Shown here in pieces: positions 35,501 to 49,300 of a stretch of 64,000 nt of DNA. Made by a program: the position numbers and the translations under genes. Position 1 is the first letter of the stretch; each line of letters opens with the position of its first letter. Below the pieces are notes generated by a model. It was not told the origin of the DNA, did no database searches, and saw only the letters and a program-made list of their open reading frames with translations. This DNA is from Solen grandis (taxonomy: Eukaryota; Mollusca; Bivalvia; Adapedonta; Solenidae): contig CM037790.1 in assembly GCA_021229015.1 (NCBI GenBank), forward strand, positions 53,856,901 to 53,920,900, in the 5' to 3' direction.

Positions 35501-37269
35501 TAATTCTCTCATTGCATTTACAATGGCTAGCAATTACATGCAAGCAAAGGTTAGATTATTTCCTTTTTGGATTTGCAGTAGAGTCCATTAACATCTCTTG
35601 TTACCTCATGTGAGTCCTCATATCTTGACATGGGTCTCATAATTGTGGGATGAAGAAGCAGTGACTATTACTGTCTGTGATTCAGGGTTTGTATGGAGGA
35701 AAGGATTTCTTTGGATTGCATGGGTAAAAAGTTTTCAGGAATTTTTCCTGAATTTCAGGATTGCCAAATGACTTTTTTTTTTATATATAAAAATTTATAA
35801 AAAAATTGCTAGTCAAGATTTTCAGTTTTTTCTTTTTAATTTTCAACATTTACCCATGGGATTGTGTATAATATGAATAATAAAGATATATGTAACTACA
35901 CACAGTGCAGATTTATTATTTGTAAACATACCACAATACCTCAATATGATATTGGATATTGGATTTTAAGTCTGTTGTAACAAATGATAATCAAAAAGTT
36001 TGAGGTCCATCACTTGGAGCACTCATCAATGTATTGAAATTGTATTTGTGTCAGAACTGAGCAAATTACCATTGTAATAGGTCCACAGTATGTTAGGAAA
36101 GGCTTTTATGACTTTGCTGATAGGTTTTTGCTGCTCTAAGAGCAAAAACTGTTCTTCTGTTGATTTTTGTCCTTCCACCCATTTTCTTGCGGTCAGATGA
36201 AGAAAGTTTGTTACAAAATTTTAGACTTTACATAATATCTGAACCTGTGCCTAAAAGCATAATTTTGTTTCAGATTCTGCTGTTTGGGGGTGCATTTTCT
36301 TGGTCTTGATAATGCCCTAAGTGCATTATAGATTCTAAATTTTATAATTTTAATCTGTATTTTGAAGTACATTTGTATTAATGACTTGCAATTATTACTG
36401 TTTATATGTCAATCATTTGTTTTTTAAATAGGAAAATCAACTTGAATTCTAAGAAGGAAAGTGATTACACAGATTTTTAGTGACTTGTTTTAGTTAATTG
36501 AATTGCCATGCATATAACTTGATATGATTTAACAATAGAATTTGTGAACTGAAACAAATGATCTGACTGGACAGAAAGTGTATATGGATTAGACTACCCG
36601 TTGATACTTCCATCAGTGTTCTGTACCAGGATTACTTGTGATGATGTGATGTGAAAATGGCACACATACAAAATGTATGTGTGGCTGCATTTGCTATATG
36701 TGAGGCAACACTTGGTGGATAACACACATTAGAACAATGTCCTGGAGATATTTTAAAGGGTAGGTAACTCTAGTGGAATCATATTGGTCATTGGCCTATT
36801 TACTGTTGCGGATCTTGCTGTTTTGTTTGCCATTTAAAAAAAATAAGAAAATGCTCTTGACTTATTTGGTTGTGCAAATGTTGGAAAAGTTAACTAAAAA
36901 GCTAGAATATCATTCATTTAGAAACAGGATTTCCACTTAAGTTGGGAGGTAAAAAGTCGTCTGCAGTGGGGAACTGGAGACACTGAGAGATACCAGGAGA
37001 AGAAGCTCTGTGTGTGATGTTTCTGAATCTCATTTTGTCAAATGTGATTATTTTTGAGAATAATTTAATTGTATATTTATAATGAAAGAAATAATTAGGT
37101 GAAAAAAACTAATATTACATAAAAAGACTAAAAGACACCCAGATATTCAAATTTTGTATCTAGGGGCCATTTGAACCCCATTTGAAAAAAAAAAAGGAGG
37201 GGGAGCCCTTATTAATTGTTTGGCATTATTACACTAGGTGGTTTATTTTTCTCTTTTATTTCATTTCAG
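32592..37269. other. Gene-free stretch upstream of the first recognised centrosomin-like exon
   Basis: Probably intron or 5' flank of the centrosomin-like gene, because its first visible exon (37270) starts mid-codon. Contains a 20-base duplication near 33580-33625 (GAGCTACAATATTGTATGAG), a decayed SINE-like segment at about 34380-34715 and a CT-rich tract at 35270-35420. No promoter or first exon could be identified. Confidence 0.35.
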
Positions 37270-37325
37270 TTCCAACCCTGACCTACTTACAGAAGTGACA
37301 TACGGAGAACATGGCAAGGCTCCAA
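37270..37325 (+). CDS. CDK5RAP2: Centrosomin-like gene, first visible exon
   Basis: Acceptor TTTATTTCATTTCAG, donor GTAAGT. In the frame set by the next exon it reads SNPDLLTEVTYGEHGKAP and then splits the codon A/TG at the junction. The alternative ATG in this exon (MARLQ) runs into a stop at the junction. It could instead be 5' UTR if the start is the junction ATG. Confidence 0.6.
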
Positions 37326-40300
37326 GTAAGTCTGATAAATGGTTCCTGGTAATCCTTTATAAATGTACCTGTGTAGACGTACTCATCTTAGATTTAAACC
37401 TGTCAGTAATACACTAGGAAATAATGATACCATCAGAATTAGGAGGTGATGGGTTCAATCCCTAGCTGCAACATACCTTAGTCATATAAAATGGTACTGG
37501 CATTGTGCCCTTGCCTCGCACTCAGCATATAAAAGTTAGTATCAAGTTGGTGTCAGGAGTTAGCGTTGGCTCGGTGTCAGGATAATGTGACTGGGTGCAG
37601 TATCATGCTGCACACTGAAATTGACTTGATTGAAATGTTTGGTGGGATGATGTGTCTTGCGCAAAAAACCCCAACATGTTGTTAGGTCCAATATCAAGGT
37701 TACACTTTGAGGTCTTTATAATGTAAAAAACTGAATGTTTGTTGCATTTCTGCCATGTATTGTGTTCTTTTGTTAAAGAAGATAAAGACATTTTGAGATG
37801 ATAATAATCCAGTTGAAAATTTCATTAGCAATAACATGGAAATGTTCAATTATTGAAAAAGCACAGAATTTTCCCCCCTTTTATATGGCTCCAATTCCAA
37901 AGCAATCTGTAGAAAATAATTTTTATAATCATAAATTAAAGAAAGAAAATCCTGGCATATAAAGCTTAAATTCATCTAAGTTTTTGTGATTCTAATCAAG
38001 TATTTATTTGTTTGCATTTCAGGGAAAAAACTAAAAAAAATACAGTTTTTTGGACAACACTGATGTTTTTTTTCCAACTGAGGTCATGATTTTCCCCCCA
38101 AAGTAGCTGGAATAAAAGTATATCTTAATTTTAAGGAAGAAGGGTTTGGCAACCAGTTTATTAATAAAAGTTGCATGATTGTGCAGGGTTTTCTTTAAGA
38201 AATTTAACAGCAAAACAACAGAATTGGCTAGGGGATTTCAAGGGGGATTTCAGATGTTCATAACTTGAAATATAACTCTCGATTTTATGATTTTGAATGA
38301 CAATAGGTTATCAATGAAAAAACCCTGATTGTGCAAAGCTTATTACAATCATGTAGAAAAGCAAACTTTAAAGATGCCAGTCCCTCTATTGAAAGGGGTG
38401 GGTCGGGGTTTAAGTCCCTGTCTGTCATTCAGAATGTTACTGTGAGAGATTTGTAGAAGGTTGATGACTACCCTGTGCCTGTTTTTTTTACCTATCTGTA
38501 ATACTGAACTACTGCAACAGTAATGGCGAAGCTGAAACCATCAACAAGTAGACATCTACATCTTGTTTTCCATTTGAATTCTTACTCAAACAGTTATTGA
38601 CAGGTTATGCATTATTCAGTACCCATAATATTTAGTGTGCAAGTCATTTCTGTAGCCATATTTTTAGATTTCAGAATTTTCAGAATTTGCATGTTTTCAG
38701 GTGATTAGTTGAACTAGACATGTTATAAGTCCCCGTGGATTTGCCTGTTATTTGTCATAACGGTATGTAATCTGTCTGGTACTGATGTTGTCTGAGATTG
38801 GAGCCATCTGGTCTGGGCTACCATATTTACCAATATTGGCAAATCAGGGCTCAATACTGTTGATTACCAGTATTTCAGTACGGTTGCACAAATCCCAGAA
38901 ATCAAACCTGTCTTAAGCAGCCAGTCAAAGGAAGGAGATAATTTGGCTGTTTTGTGTTGGTGGCTGCAAACTGGTGGTTATATGTAATTCATATGGAATC
39001 ATAAGATTTGCTGCTTAAAACATGTTGGCTTGTAAGTACAGGTGGGGTTGAACAATTGAGTTTGTTCTCACAAACCAGCCCTGAGTCCTAATGTTTAGGA
39101 AAGTTTTTAGAAATACAGTCTTACCTGTCTTAAGCAGCCAGTCAAGGGAACAGGAAAAATTGACCACTTAACAGAGGTGGTCTCTAAATGAAGGTTAAAT
39201 ATATAACAAAATTCTAGTTTTGTGATATCAAAATTGACCGCTAGATGCAGTTTGACTGCTTAATACAGGTGGCTGCTAATACAGGTTCAACTTTTCCTCC
39301 ATCTAAAAAAAAAGCAGCCAGCTATTTTCAAATTTTATTAAGTACTTTGTACATTCGGAACTGATATCCTTTTCAAAATAAACTGCCCTATTGTATAATT
39401 CTTAAGAAAAGCAATGCAGAGAAAATAAATCAGGATGAGATCTGAAGTGAAACATGTGATAGTATATATTTGTAAGTTCTAAGGTGGCTGGAACATTAAT
39501 CATGTTAAATATGGTAGTTTGAAAAAAAAAGAAGAAAAAAAAAGAAGAAGATAATAGCGACCTAAGGAAAATAATCATTTAATCGCACAGGATGTGATGC
39601 ACTGTCAGAGTCCATAACGTATCTACCAATCTTTTTTATGCATGGAAACGTGCATACACTTGAGAAAAATGAGACCATAGCTTTTGCTGTTGGATAGTAT
39701 GCTATCATGGTATTTATCGTGTTTCAGTGTCTCTCATTGAGTGAAACCCCTCAACTTGATAATAATTTAATATGTTATGAGTAGGGCTTGAATAGGTATA
39801 TTGGTAAAAGTTAGAAAAGATGATTGACAAGACAAGGTCAATGTATTTGTTATTTACACTAAAAGAATTCATTTATGTGATGGGTAGGTGTTACGTAGGT
39901 TTTAGAGGATATACAGTGTATATATATATATAATTTTCTTTTTTAGCTCACCTGAGCACGTGTGCTCAGGATGAGCTTTTAGGATCGATGAATGTCCGTC
40001 GTCCGTCCGTCCGTCGTCCACAATTTGTTCGTTTGCACTCTAGCATCTTCATTTTAAGAGCAATTATCTTCAAACTTTAAAATAATGTTTATGACCATAA
40101 AATCTCGGCCAAGTTCGATTATGGCTGATATCGGAACATTAGGTCAGGAGTTATGCCCCTTTTAAAATTCAAAAAAGCCATATTTCACATTGTTTCAAAC
40201 TTTATATCAATGTTTATGACCATATAATCTCGGCCAAGTTCGATTATGGCTGATATCGGAACATTAGGTCAGGAGTTATGCCCCTTTTGAAATTCAAAAA

Positions 40301-43300
40301 AGCCAGATTTCACATTGTTTGCACTCTAGCATCTTCATTTCATGAGCAATTATCTTCAAACTTTACATCAATGTTTATAACCATAAAATCACGGCCAAGT
40401 TCGATTATGGCTGATATCGTACCATTAGGTCAGGAGTTATGCCCCTTTTAATATTCAAAAAATGCCATATTTTAAGTTGTTTACACTCTAGCATCTTCAT
40501 CTTTTGAGCAATCGTCTTCAAACTTTATGGCAATGCTTATGACCATGAGGTTTCGATTGAGTTCGATTATGGCTGACATTCATCAATTAGGTCAGGAGTT
40601 ATGCCCCTTTTAATATTCAAAAAATGCCATATTTCACATTGTTTACACTCTAGCATCTTCATCTTTTGAGCAATCATCTTCAAACTTTATGGCAATGCTT
40701 ATGACCATAAGGTCTCGATTGAGTTTGATTATGACTGAGATCAGTTGATTAGGTCAGGAGTTATGCCCCTTTTAATATAAAAAAATGCCAGATTACACGT
40801 TGTTTACACTCTAGCATCTTCATCTTTTGAGCAATCATCTTCAAACTTTATGACAATGCTTATGACCATAAGGTCTCGATTGAGTTCGATTATGGCTGAG
40901 ATCCGTCAATTAGGTCAGGAGTTATGCCCTTTTAATATAAAAAAAGCCATATTTCACGTTGTTTACACTCTAGCATCTTCCTTTTTTTAGCAATCAGGTC
41001 AGGAGTTATGTCCCTTTTAATACAAAAAATGCAAGATTTCACTTTGTTTATTCTCTACCAACTTCATTTTTTTAACAATCATTTTTAAATTTTAAGACAA
41101 TGTTTATGCCCATAATCTCACAATCGGGTTCAATTATAACTGATATTGACTTGTAAATTTAGGAGTTATGCCCATTTCACCATAAAAAAAGCCAGATTTC
41201 ACTTTTACACTCAAGCATCTTTATTTCTTAAGCAATCATCTTTCTCAGGTGAGCGACCAAGGGCCATCTTGGCCCTCTTGTTTTTCTTCTTCTTTTTTTT
41301 GTGTAGAGGATACACTTTTGTTTCTTTGAGTCAGCTGCAAAAAATTTGGAAGTTTTAAATAAAATATTGTAACTTCCATTAAAAAATGAACACATTTTAT
41401 TTAATGTTGGTAAGAGTGAAATTATATTTTTACACTTTGAAAATATCAAATATGATTTTATTTATATCCCAGTAATCCACTCAAAGGCACAAAAAAGTTG
41501 ATTAATTCTGAGAGCAAAATAGATGAATGTGGCAAGCCAGAAATTCTTTATTGGTTATTTTCATGCAAGTAGAGGAATCAAAGCTAAATAGCATGTCCTG
41601 CTATATAAAAGACACCATGTGCAATTCAAACTAATGATTGTAATTTCTAAGTTCATTGATTGCAACACAGTAGTTAATTTCCTCTCACATTCAGTGTTTT
41701 ATCATATGACATTGTGCTCAAACAGCTGTTTCTGGTTTCGTATAACCATCACATATTTTCTTATATTTAAAATGTTACATATAACTTTTAGGCTGAATTA
41801 CATCACTCTGCGTCATGCGCGTGTATAGATATTGTGTTGAACTTGAATAGCTCGAATTAAATGTGTTAGTTGCAACTAACATTCATAAAAAAGATACATT
41901 ATTCATATGATGTTGAAAATGTACAAGAAATACACACGTTAAATCGTTTCAGTTATATTTGAAACTCTTTTCTATGTGTTGATTACAAATAGTAACAGTT
42001 CACAGTCCGTTCATTCATGTTTTTGTTTTTGTTTAATCGCGATTTACTGTCAGTTTTGTCATATGATAAAAAAAATCTGACAAGAATTGTCATTTCATAT
42101 CAATTTTACTGAACTCGTTCATGAAAATGTTATTAAGCTTGCCAGAGGGTTGTTTAGTAAAATTTGATATGAAATAGCAATTCATGTCTGATCCTATATT
42201 TACAATAGTGTGTTTCCCCCAGGGAGTTTGTTTGTTTTTGTAGCTCCCATTGTAGAGGCTAGGTATTCTTGTGTTTACATGTAGAGAGATAGGGAGAGAG
42301 ATAAAGATGCAGGGAGATTCCTGAGGTAGGTATAAGACAGGTTTCAATTAGCCATCTAGATAGTGTCATTTCTATATGACTGTGTCATTTCTATATGACT
42401 GCCTCCTCCCATCTCACCTATACTAACATGACCCACTTGTTGCTGCAAGGAAAGGGACCCTAACCCCCCAATATGGAATAATTATCAACATATTTCACCT
42501 AATTGTGAATTTTTAAGAATCAGAAAAGCATCTTAGTATGTGTAAGATATTATTTTTAAAAGAGGCATTTTCTTTCATAAACACAATTAAATAACAAACA
42601 AATCAACTTATTGTAATTTTTTTTCTTCTTTTTTTTTTTGCCAATTGGGAAAAATATTACCAATTTTCAATTGGGAATGGGTCCAATATTTGGACCCTAT
42701 AAATAGGCTGAAAAAAACCCTGAAGGTGCTCTATAGTGGAACTAATAGATTTACTGACCGTTGTGTTGATAAAGGTTGTTCAATTCCAAATATACACTGG
42801 CACATTTTTGACCTGCGATATTTTTGTGTTTCAGTGATGGAGAAGAGTGGGACAGGCCGGATGTCCCCAGTCCGGGGCAGAACAATGAAGGAATATGATC
42901 AGGTGAGTGGATAGCCCTCTGTACCTCTTGGCACCTGACCGAGGGGTTCCAGGATGGGGATTGTGTGTTCAAATTCTGCTGGGGTAAGATTTGTACGTAG
43001 GTGAACTGTGGCAGGAAGAAGCAACATTTGCAATATAAGTATATTTCTCCTTTTCATCAGTCTCATTATTTTCACTCCGATACTCTACACTATGAAGATC
43101 TGACAACTTCTTGTGAAAGATCATCTGAAGTTGACTGAACTTTATGTCATGAATATTAATAAGAAAATAATATTGAAATTGGCCAATCAGAAAGAGTGTT
43201 TCAAAATGTTTGAATTTGATAATTGAAATACTCGTGATATCGCAAAACAAAAATTTCCAATTGCAGCTGTTAACTTCCAAATATTCACTAAGTTTGAAGC

Positions 43301-46300
43301 TGACAATTATTGGACACAAATAGGGCAGAATTTGTTTGATCAATAAAAGATTCAGTCTTCAATATTTCATTATCAGTACTGTTTAAATATTAGAACTGTG
43401 TTACTCATTTGCTTGAAGATTATCAGAATTGTTGAATCTGCTTCAAGGAAGTTGGGGTTAGAATCCTGTTCTGTCCTGTCTCACGCTCACATCACATGAA
43501 GACAAGGTGGGGTGGTTAACCCTTTCCCTCATAGAGGACACCATGAAAAGACCTATGCGAACAGCATAAAACCAGATCAGCCTGCGAGTAACTCGCAGGC
43601 TGATCAGGTTTTATGCTGTTCGCCGCTCCTCAGTGGTCTGGTAATGAGGATTTTACAATTAAATTTGGTAAGGTTTGAGTTTGGCTTTCTACAGATCAGG
43701 CTTTATGTGGTACCTATTGAGTGCGTCAAAATGAGTCTATATGAGGGAAAGGGATAATCACTTTTAGTAATAGTTGTAGTTTCTTTCTTGTCACAAGGCT
43801 GTTTGCTTTACAAAGGGAATAAATATATGAAAATAAGCCTTATGAAAATTCAGCAGATATAGAATGAACCAATGAAGACCAATGTTCAGTGTCTGTTTCA
43901 TTTTGAAACTTAGATTTTAATGCTGGAATACTGATAATAAAATAAAAAAGGATTCAGAATAAGACTCCAGAATTTAAAAAAAAAGAGAAAATATCTAAAC
44001 ACTCATTTTTAGCTCGACTATTCGTAGAATATGAGAGCTATTGTAGTCACCCTGGCGTCGGCGTCGGCGTTGGCTTTGCAGCTTTTGGTTATAGTTTTGC
44101 GTGCAAGTTACTATCAACCTTATATCTCAATAACCATTTATGGTATTGACTTGAAAGTTATAAATATGTTCAGGGGCATCAGACAACCAAGGTAGATAAC
44201 CTTAATTAAATGAATTAGGCCCCTTTTTAACTTAGAAATTTTGGTTAAAGTTTTGCATGCAATAGAAAATTTGGTTAAAGTTTTGCGTGCAAGCTACTAT
44301 GTAGTTTGTATCTCAATAACCATTCATGGTATTGACTTGAAAGTTTATGAATATGTTTAGGGGCATCATATAATCAAGGTAGATAACTCTTGATGGAATA
44401 TATTACAAATTATGGTCCCTTTTTAACTTAGAAATTTTGGTTAAAGTTTTGCATGCAAGATACTCTCATGCTTATATCTCAGTATCAAGCATATGATTGA
44501 TTTGAAACATCTTTAATATGTTTAGGGGTATCATACTTTCATGGTAGATAACTCTTGATAGAATTTGTTACAAATTATTGCCCCTTTTTAACTTAGAAAT
44601 TTTGGTAAAAGTTTTGCATGCAAGGTACTTTCATGCTAATATCTCAGTATCCAGGCATGGGATTGATTTGAAACATCTTTAATATGTTTAGGGGTATAAT
44701 ACTTTCATGGTAGATAACTTTTGATGGAATACATTACAAGTTATGGCCCCCTTTTTAACTTAGAAATTTTGGTAAAAGTTTTGCATGCAAGGTACTTTCA
44801 TGATTATATCTCAGTATCCAGGTATGGGATTGATTTGAGACATCTTTAATACATTTAGGGGTATCATACTTTCATGGTAGATAACTCTTGATGGAATATG
44901 TTACAAATTATTGCCCTTTTTAACTTAGAAATTTTGGTTAAAGTTTTACATGCAAGTTACTTTCATGCTTATATCTCGGTATCCAGGCATGGGATTGATT
45001 CGTAATATCTTTAATATGTTTAGGAGTATCATACTATCAAGGTAGATAACTTTTTATGGAATATATTACAAGTTATGACCCCTTTTTTAACTTAGAAATT
45101 TTGGTTAAAGTTTTGCATGCAAGGTACTTTCATGCTTATATCTCAGAGTCCAGTCATGGAATTGATTTGAAACATCTTTAATATGTTTAGGGGTATCATA
45201 CTATAAAGGAAGATAACACTTGATGGAATAAATTAAAAATTATGATCCCCTTTAAACTTAGAATTATGGTTAAATTTTTGCATTCAAGCTACTATCCAGC
45301 TTATATCTCAGAAATTGCTTGTGGAATTGACGAGAAAGTTAAGGTGTGTCTTCAAGGGCATCAGAAAACAGGAGGATAACTTTTGGACTGATGCAAATTA
45401 TGGCCCTTTTCTAACTTGGATTTTTGGTTTAAGTTTTGCATGCACAGTGTTATTGTGCTTATGTCTCACTAACTAGGCATGGGATTGATTTTAGACATCA
45501 TAAATATATTAAGGGGTATCAGACTATCAAGGTATATCATTTTTAGCTCACCTGAGCACAAAGTGCTCAAGGTGAGCTTTTGTGATCGCCCTTCGTCCGG
45601 CGTCCGTCGTCGTGCGTCGTCCGTCGTCCGTCGTCAACAATTTGCTTTAAACGACATCTCCTCTGAAACCGCTGGACAGAATTTAATGAAACTTGGCAGG
45701 AATGTTCCTTGGGTGAGGCTCTACAAAAGTTGCTAAAATAAAGTTGATCCATGAAGAACTCTGGTTCCGGAACAAAAAGAAAAAAATGTGAAAACTTTAA
45801 AAATCATCTTCTTCAAAACTACTGGCCAGATTTTAAAATAAATTGGTACAGATGTTCCTTGGGTCAACCTCTACCAAAGTTGCTAAAATTATTCCGATCC
45901 GTAAAAAAAACATGGCCGCCAGGGGCGGGGCTTATTTGCCTTATATGTATATAGAGAAACCTTTAAACAACATCTCCTCTGAAACCACTGGACAGAATTT
46001 GATTAAACTTGGCAGGGATGATCCTTGGGTCAACCTTCACAAAAGTTGCTAAAATAAACTTGATCCATGTAGAACTCTGGTTGCCATGGCAACAAAAAGA
46101 AAAAAAAATATAGGGAAAACTTTAATCAACATTTCCTCTGAAACCACTGGACAGAATTTGATTAAAAGTTCCTAAAATAAACTTGATCCATAAAGAACTC
46201 TGGTTGCCATGGCAACAAAAAGAAAAAAATATGAAAACTTTAAAAATCATCTGCTTCAAATCTACTGGCCAGATTTTAAAATAAATTGGTACAGATGTTC

Positions 46301-49300
46301 CTTGGGTCAACCTATTTATCTCAGATGAGCAATTTAGGGCCATCATGGGCCTCTTTTCTGCAGTTCAGGCTACCTCTCCAAAAGTTGATCCTTTACAGAT
46401 CAGATATACAGAAGTTGAATATTTTTAAGTGTGATATTTTGTTACATTTATGCATAAAAAGAATGCATCAGCTCATAAACAAAACAAGAAATATGTCTTG
46501 GTAGCTTAATAAAATGCAAAAAGTTACATTAAATTACAAGGCCACTTATTAAAGAGAGAGAAGTCTAACAGAGAGAGAGAGAGAGAGAGAGAAAACCAGC
46601 TAGAAACAAAAAAATAAATTGTACCCTTAGATGAGATTGTCCACTAGTCTGATAGGTCATTTGGGTGATTCCACTACATATGCAGAGGTGGAGAAGATAA
46701 CAATTCCTATAGCTTAGTCTGACCTACTGGCAGAGGTCACATTTTCTGGACTGTGTTGCCCCACTGAGTTAGTGCAAAAACTACATAACCTGCTACTATG
46801 TATATGAGATACTAGGCTAGTTTTACACAAAGCCACCTGATAGAGATATAAGGGTTATTGATACTATCCTAAATTAGCAGCAGCATCAACATCATCATTA
46901 AAGTGAATGTGGGAGGGGGGGGGGGGGGTGAATATGCAGATTGTCTGCCTTTACTTTGGTTCATGTCAGTGTTCCAGTACACAGGGATTACCAAACACCT
47001 CTTAAAAACCACAAACGAATGATTAAAAACACTTTGTAATAAATTGCAACTTATTTCTTAATAATTAACCCTTTTCCTCATAGAGATCTATAAAATATAT
47101 GTACCTATGTGAGTAGCATAAAACCTAATCAGCCTGCAAGTCCAACTGTTACTCGCAGGCTGATCAGGTTTTATGCTGTTTGCTGCTCCTTAGTGGTCTG
47201 GGGATGGGGATTTTACAATTAAATTTGGAAAGGTTTAAGTGGGGCTTTCTGCAGATCAGGATTTATGTCAAAATGAGTTTTTATGAGGGAAAAGGTTAAG
47301 GACCATCTCTCTTTTTGTCCATTTTCAATCAGCAGTACCACACTGAAATCTCATGATCACTGTTTTTTTCCATATTATTGCTAAAATGGGTAAGAAAAAC
47401 TGTCAAGTTCCTGAGAAACATGTATATCAGTATGATACATGTATACTAGGTTGCATATAGAGCAGTGGTACTCAGGTGAGCGATTTTAGGCCCTATGGGC
47501 CTCTTGTTTACTATTACTATGAAGGGCAAGAATTTTAAATAGATTTCATTTGATTTACCAACAAGCATTTTGAATAGTCGAGCGTGCTGTCCTCTGACAG
47601 CTCTTGTTGATAATTTCAATTATTTGAATTGGCAGCTGCACCTCAAAGTCAAGACTGAAATTGTAGAATAATGTCTGATTATATTGCCTTTCTATTTAGC
47701 ATAGATTTCTGAGATTCAAAGAAAATAGCTTGCTCAGTCTTAGTATATTATTTGTGAAAATCTTAAAAATCTAAAAAACTTTTAAATCAAAAGGAGAACT
47801 TTAATCTCAAGTTACGGATCTACTTTATGGAGGAGCGGATGAATACGAAATTCAGTGAGGAAGATGTCATTAAAACTGTGAGTAATGTGGTCATGTACTG
47901 TTACTTGAATTGATCGACTTACCATAGAATGTATTTGATACGATTTTAGGACCAGTTATTCATTCCTTTCCAAATAATGTCGGTGCTATGTTGGAATGGA
48001 CATTTTCAGGATTTTCAGATGAAGTCGTCTGATCATCCAATATCACTAGACTGGGATATACTGCAATCAGAGGTCGACCTGGTTTACACAAAAAAACGTG
48101 GATTTGTTGATGATACTGGTTGTGAGCAACTGACCTAATCATGAAAGAAAAATAATCTCTCAATAAGAGGGGAAAGTTGCCCTTCAATTTTCATGGTAAA
48201 ATACTGTATAGGTCTATAAATGTTGTTGTGTCCTAGTGTGATAAAAGGGAAACACATCTTAAAAAAGTGATTTATCTGCATGCTATTGACCTTAGTATGT
48301 AACTGTACATGGCTTTTGATGCCAGGCATTTTTCTTGGTATTTGGGAATACACAATTATCAGTGTTTTTTGGAAAGTTCCACCTCAAAACATTAAGGTTT
48401 AGGAATAAAAACTGTGGAATGTAGCATATATTTTGGAAATTCTGCATAAATTTTGATAATTATCAGTTGGGAATATCTGACCCAAAGGACATCAAGAAAA
48501 AAAAAAGGCAAGATTGAAATATTAAACATTGGTTTTTACAGAACATAGAGCTGAAGGTGGAAGTAGAGTCCTACAAGAAAGACCTGCAGGAGAAACAGGC
48601 CCTGTTGGAGAAAGCCTCGTAAGTCGCACGGTTTCATTCTATGTACTTTCTCTACAAAGAGTCTGTATGCATTGTTTCTCATCTCATTGCAAAGCGTGCA
48701 AACAGTCTCTACATATCCAACTGTACAGAAAATCTTGAAAGATTGAGTCTTTTAAAGATTTTCTGTCATTCTAAGTGCGATTTCATACCTATGTAATTGT
48801 ATAGCATCAGGTTCACAGTATCTGTATGGTATAATATATCCTACAGTCTCTGTAAACAGCAATATATTGTAGGTCTGTCGAAAGTTTGTCACTTAGTATG
48901 GGCACAAATGGTCACCTTGTAGCCCTGTATCAAAATTTGTGAAATAAAGTTGATCCCTTTAAAAATGATGGCCCCAAAGGGTCAGCTAGTTTCTTTATAT
49001 TAAGATACTATATTTTATTGAACTGTCTTGTAACTACAGTGCAGATCCTTTATAAGCTGTTTCTGGAGTTCAAACCTAGATATCTAGATAAGACTGTATT
49101 GTAATTACATGCCACGACTCATTTTGATGCATTGGCAAACAGAGAAAAACCCAGATCAGAACCTCCTTCCTTGTGCTATCTGATCAGGGTCTACCTGGTT
49201 GTTCAACTCAGCTTATGCAGCTAGTTCAGATTCTACACTATCTGCATCACAAAGGAAAACCCATTGTTTCATATACCATCTAAAGTGAAATTAAATTTAT

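Larger units (their letters stand above)
37326..42834 (+). other. Intron with SINE, MITE and hairpin-ended element
   Basis: Intron between the first two visible exons. It holds the SINE at 37430-37615, the inverted-repeat element at 39123-39285, the element at 39945-41283, and a 19-base direct duplication (TGTCATTTCTATATGACTG) at 42364-42401. No exon was seen. Confidence 0.6.
45545..47508 (+). mobile_element. Hairpin-ended element (family B) nested in family C
   Basis: 5' palindrome AGCTCACCTGAGCAC-aaa-GTGCTCAAGGTGAGCT (45545-45578), CGTC simple repeat, tandem units with CTCCTCTGAAACC.CTGGACA and AAAATAAACTTGATCCAT, and a 3' end TCAGGTGAGCG, AGGCCC-tat-GGGCCT (47488-47502), CTTGTT. A second, imperfect 3' end at about 46319-46355 means two overlapping copies are possible. 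A TTAA MITE is inserted inside. Confidence 0.72.
44011..47608 (+). mobile_element. Hairpin-ended tandem-repeat element (family C), host of a nest
   Basis: 5' end AGCTCGACTATTCG...ATGAGAGCT, then a CGGCGT simple repeat, then ~165-base tandem units to about 45540 (each with TTTTGGTTAAAGTTTTGCATG and ATCTCAGTATCCAGG). The sequence is interrupted by a family B element, then resumes and ends GAATAGTCGAGC (inverted copy of the 5' end), a hairpin GCTGTC-ctct-GACAGC (47586-47601) and TCTTGTT. Internal sequence is unlike family A although the architecture is the same. Confidence 0.78.
42903..47793 (+). other. Intron filled by nested mobile elements
   Basis: Separates the two halves of the conserved CM1 block. 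Contains a TTAA MITE (43516-43757) and the nest 44011-47608. An 18-base microexon is expected here from the family alignment but was not found. Confidence 0.65.

Noticed and set aside
43512..43757. 81-residue frame, nearly duplicated at 49540-49791
   Set aside because: Both are translations of the same TTAA MITE, including its hairpin.
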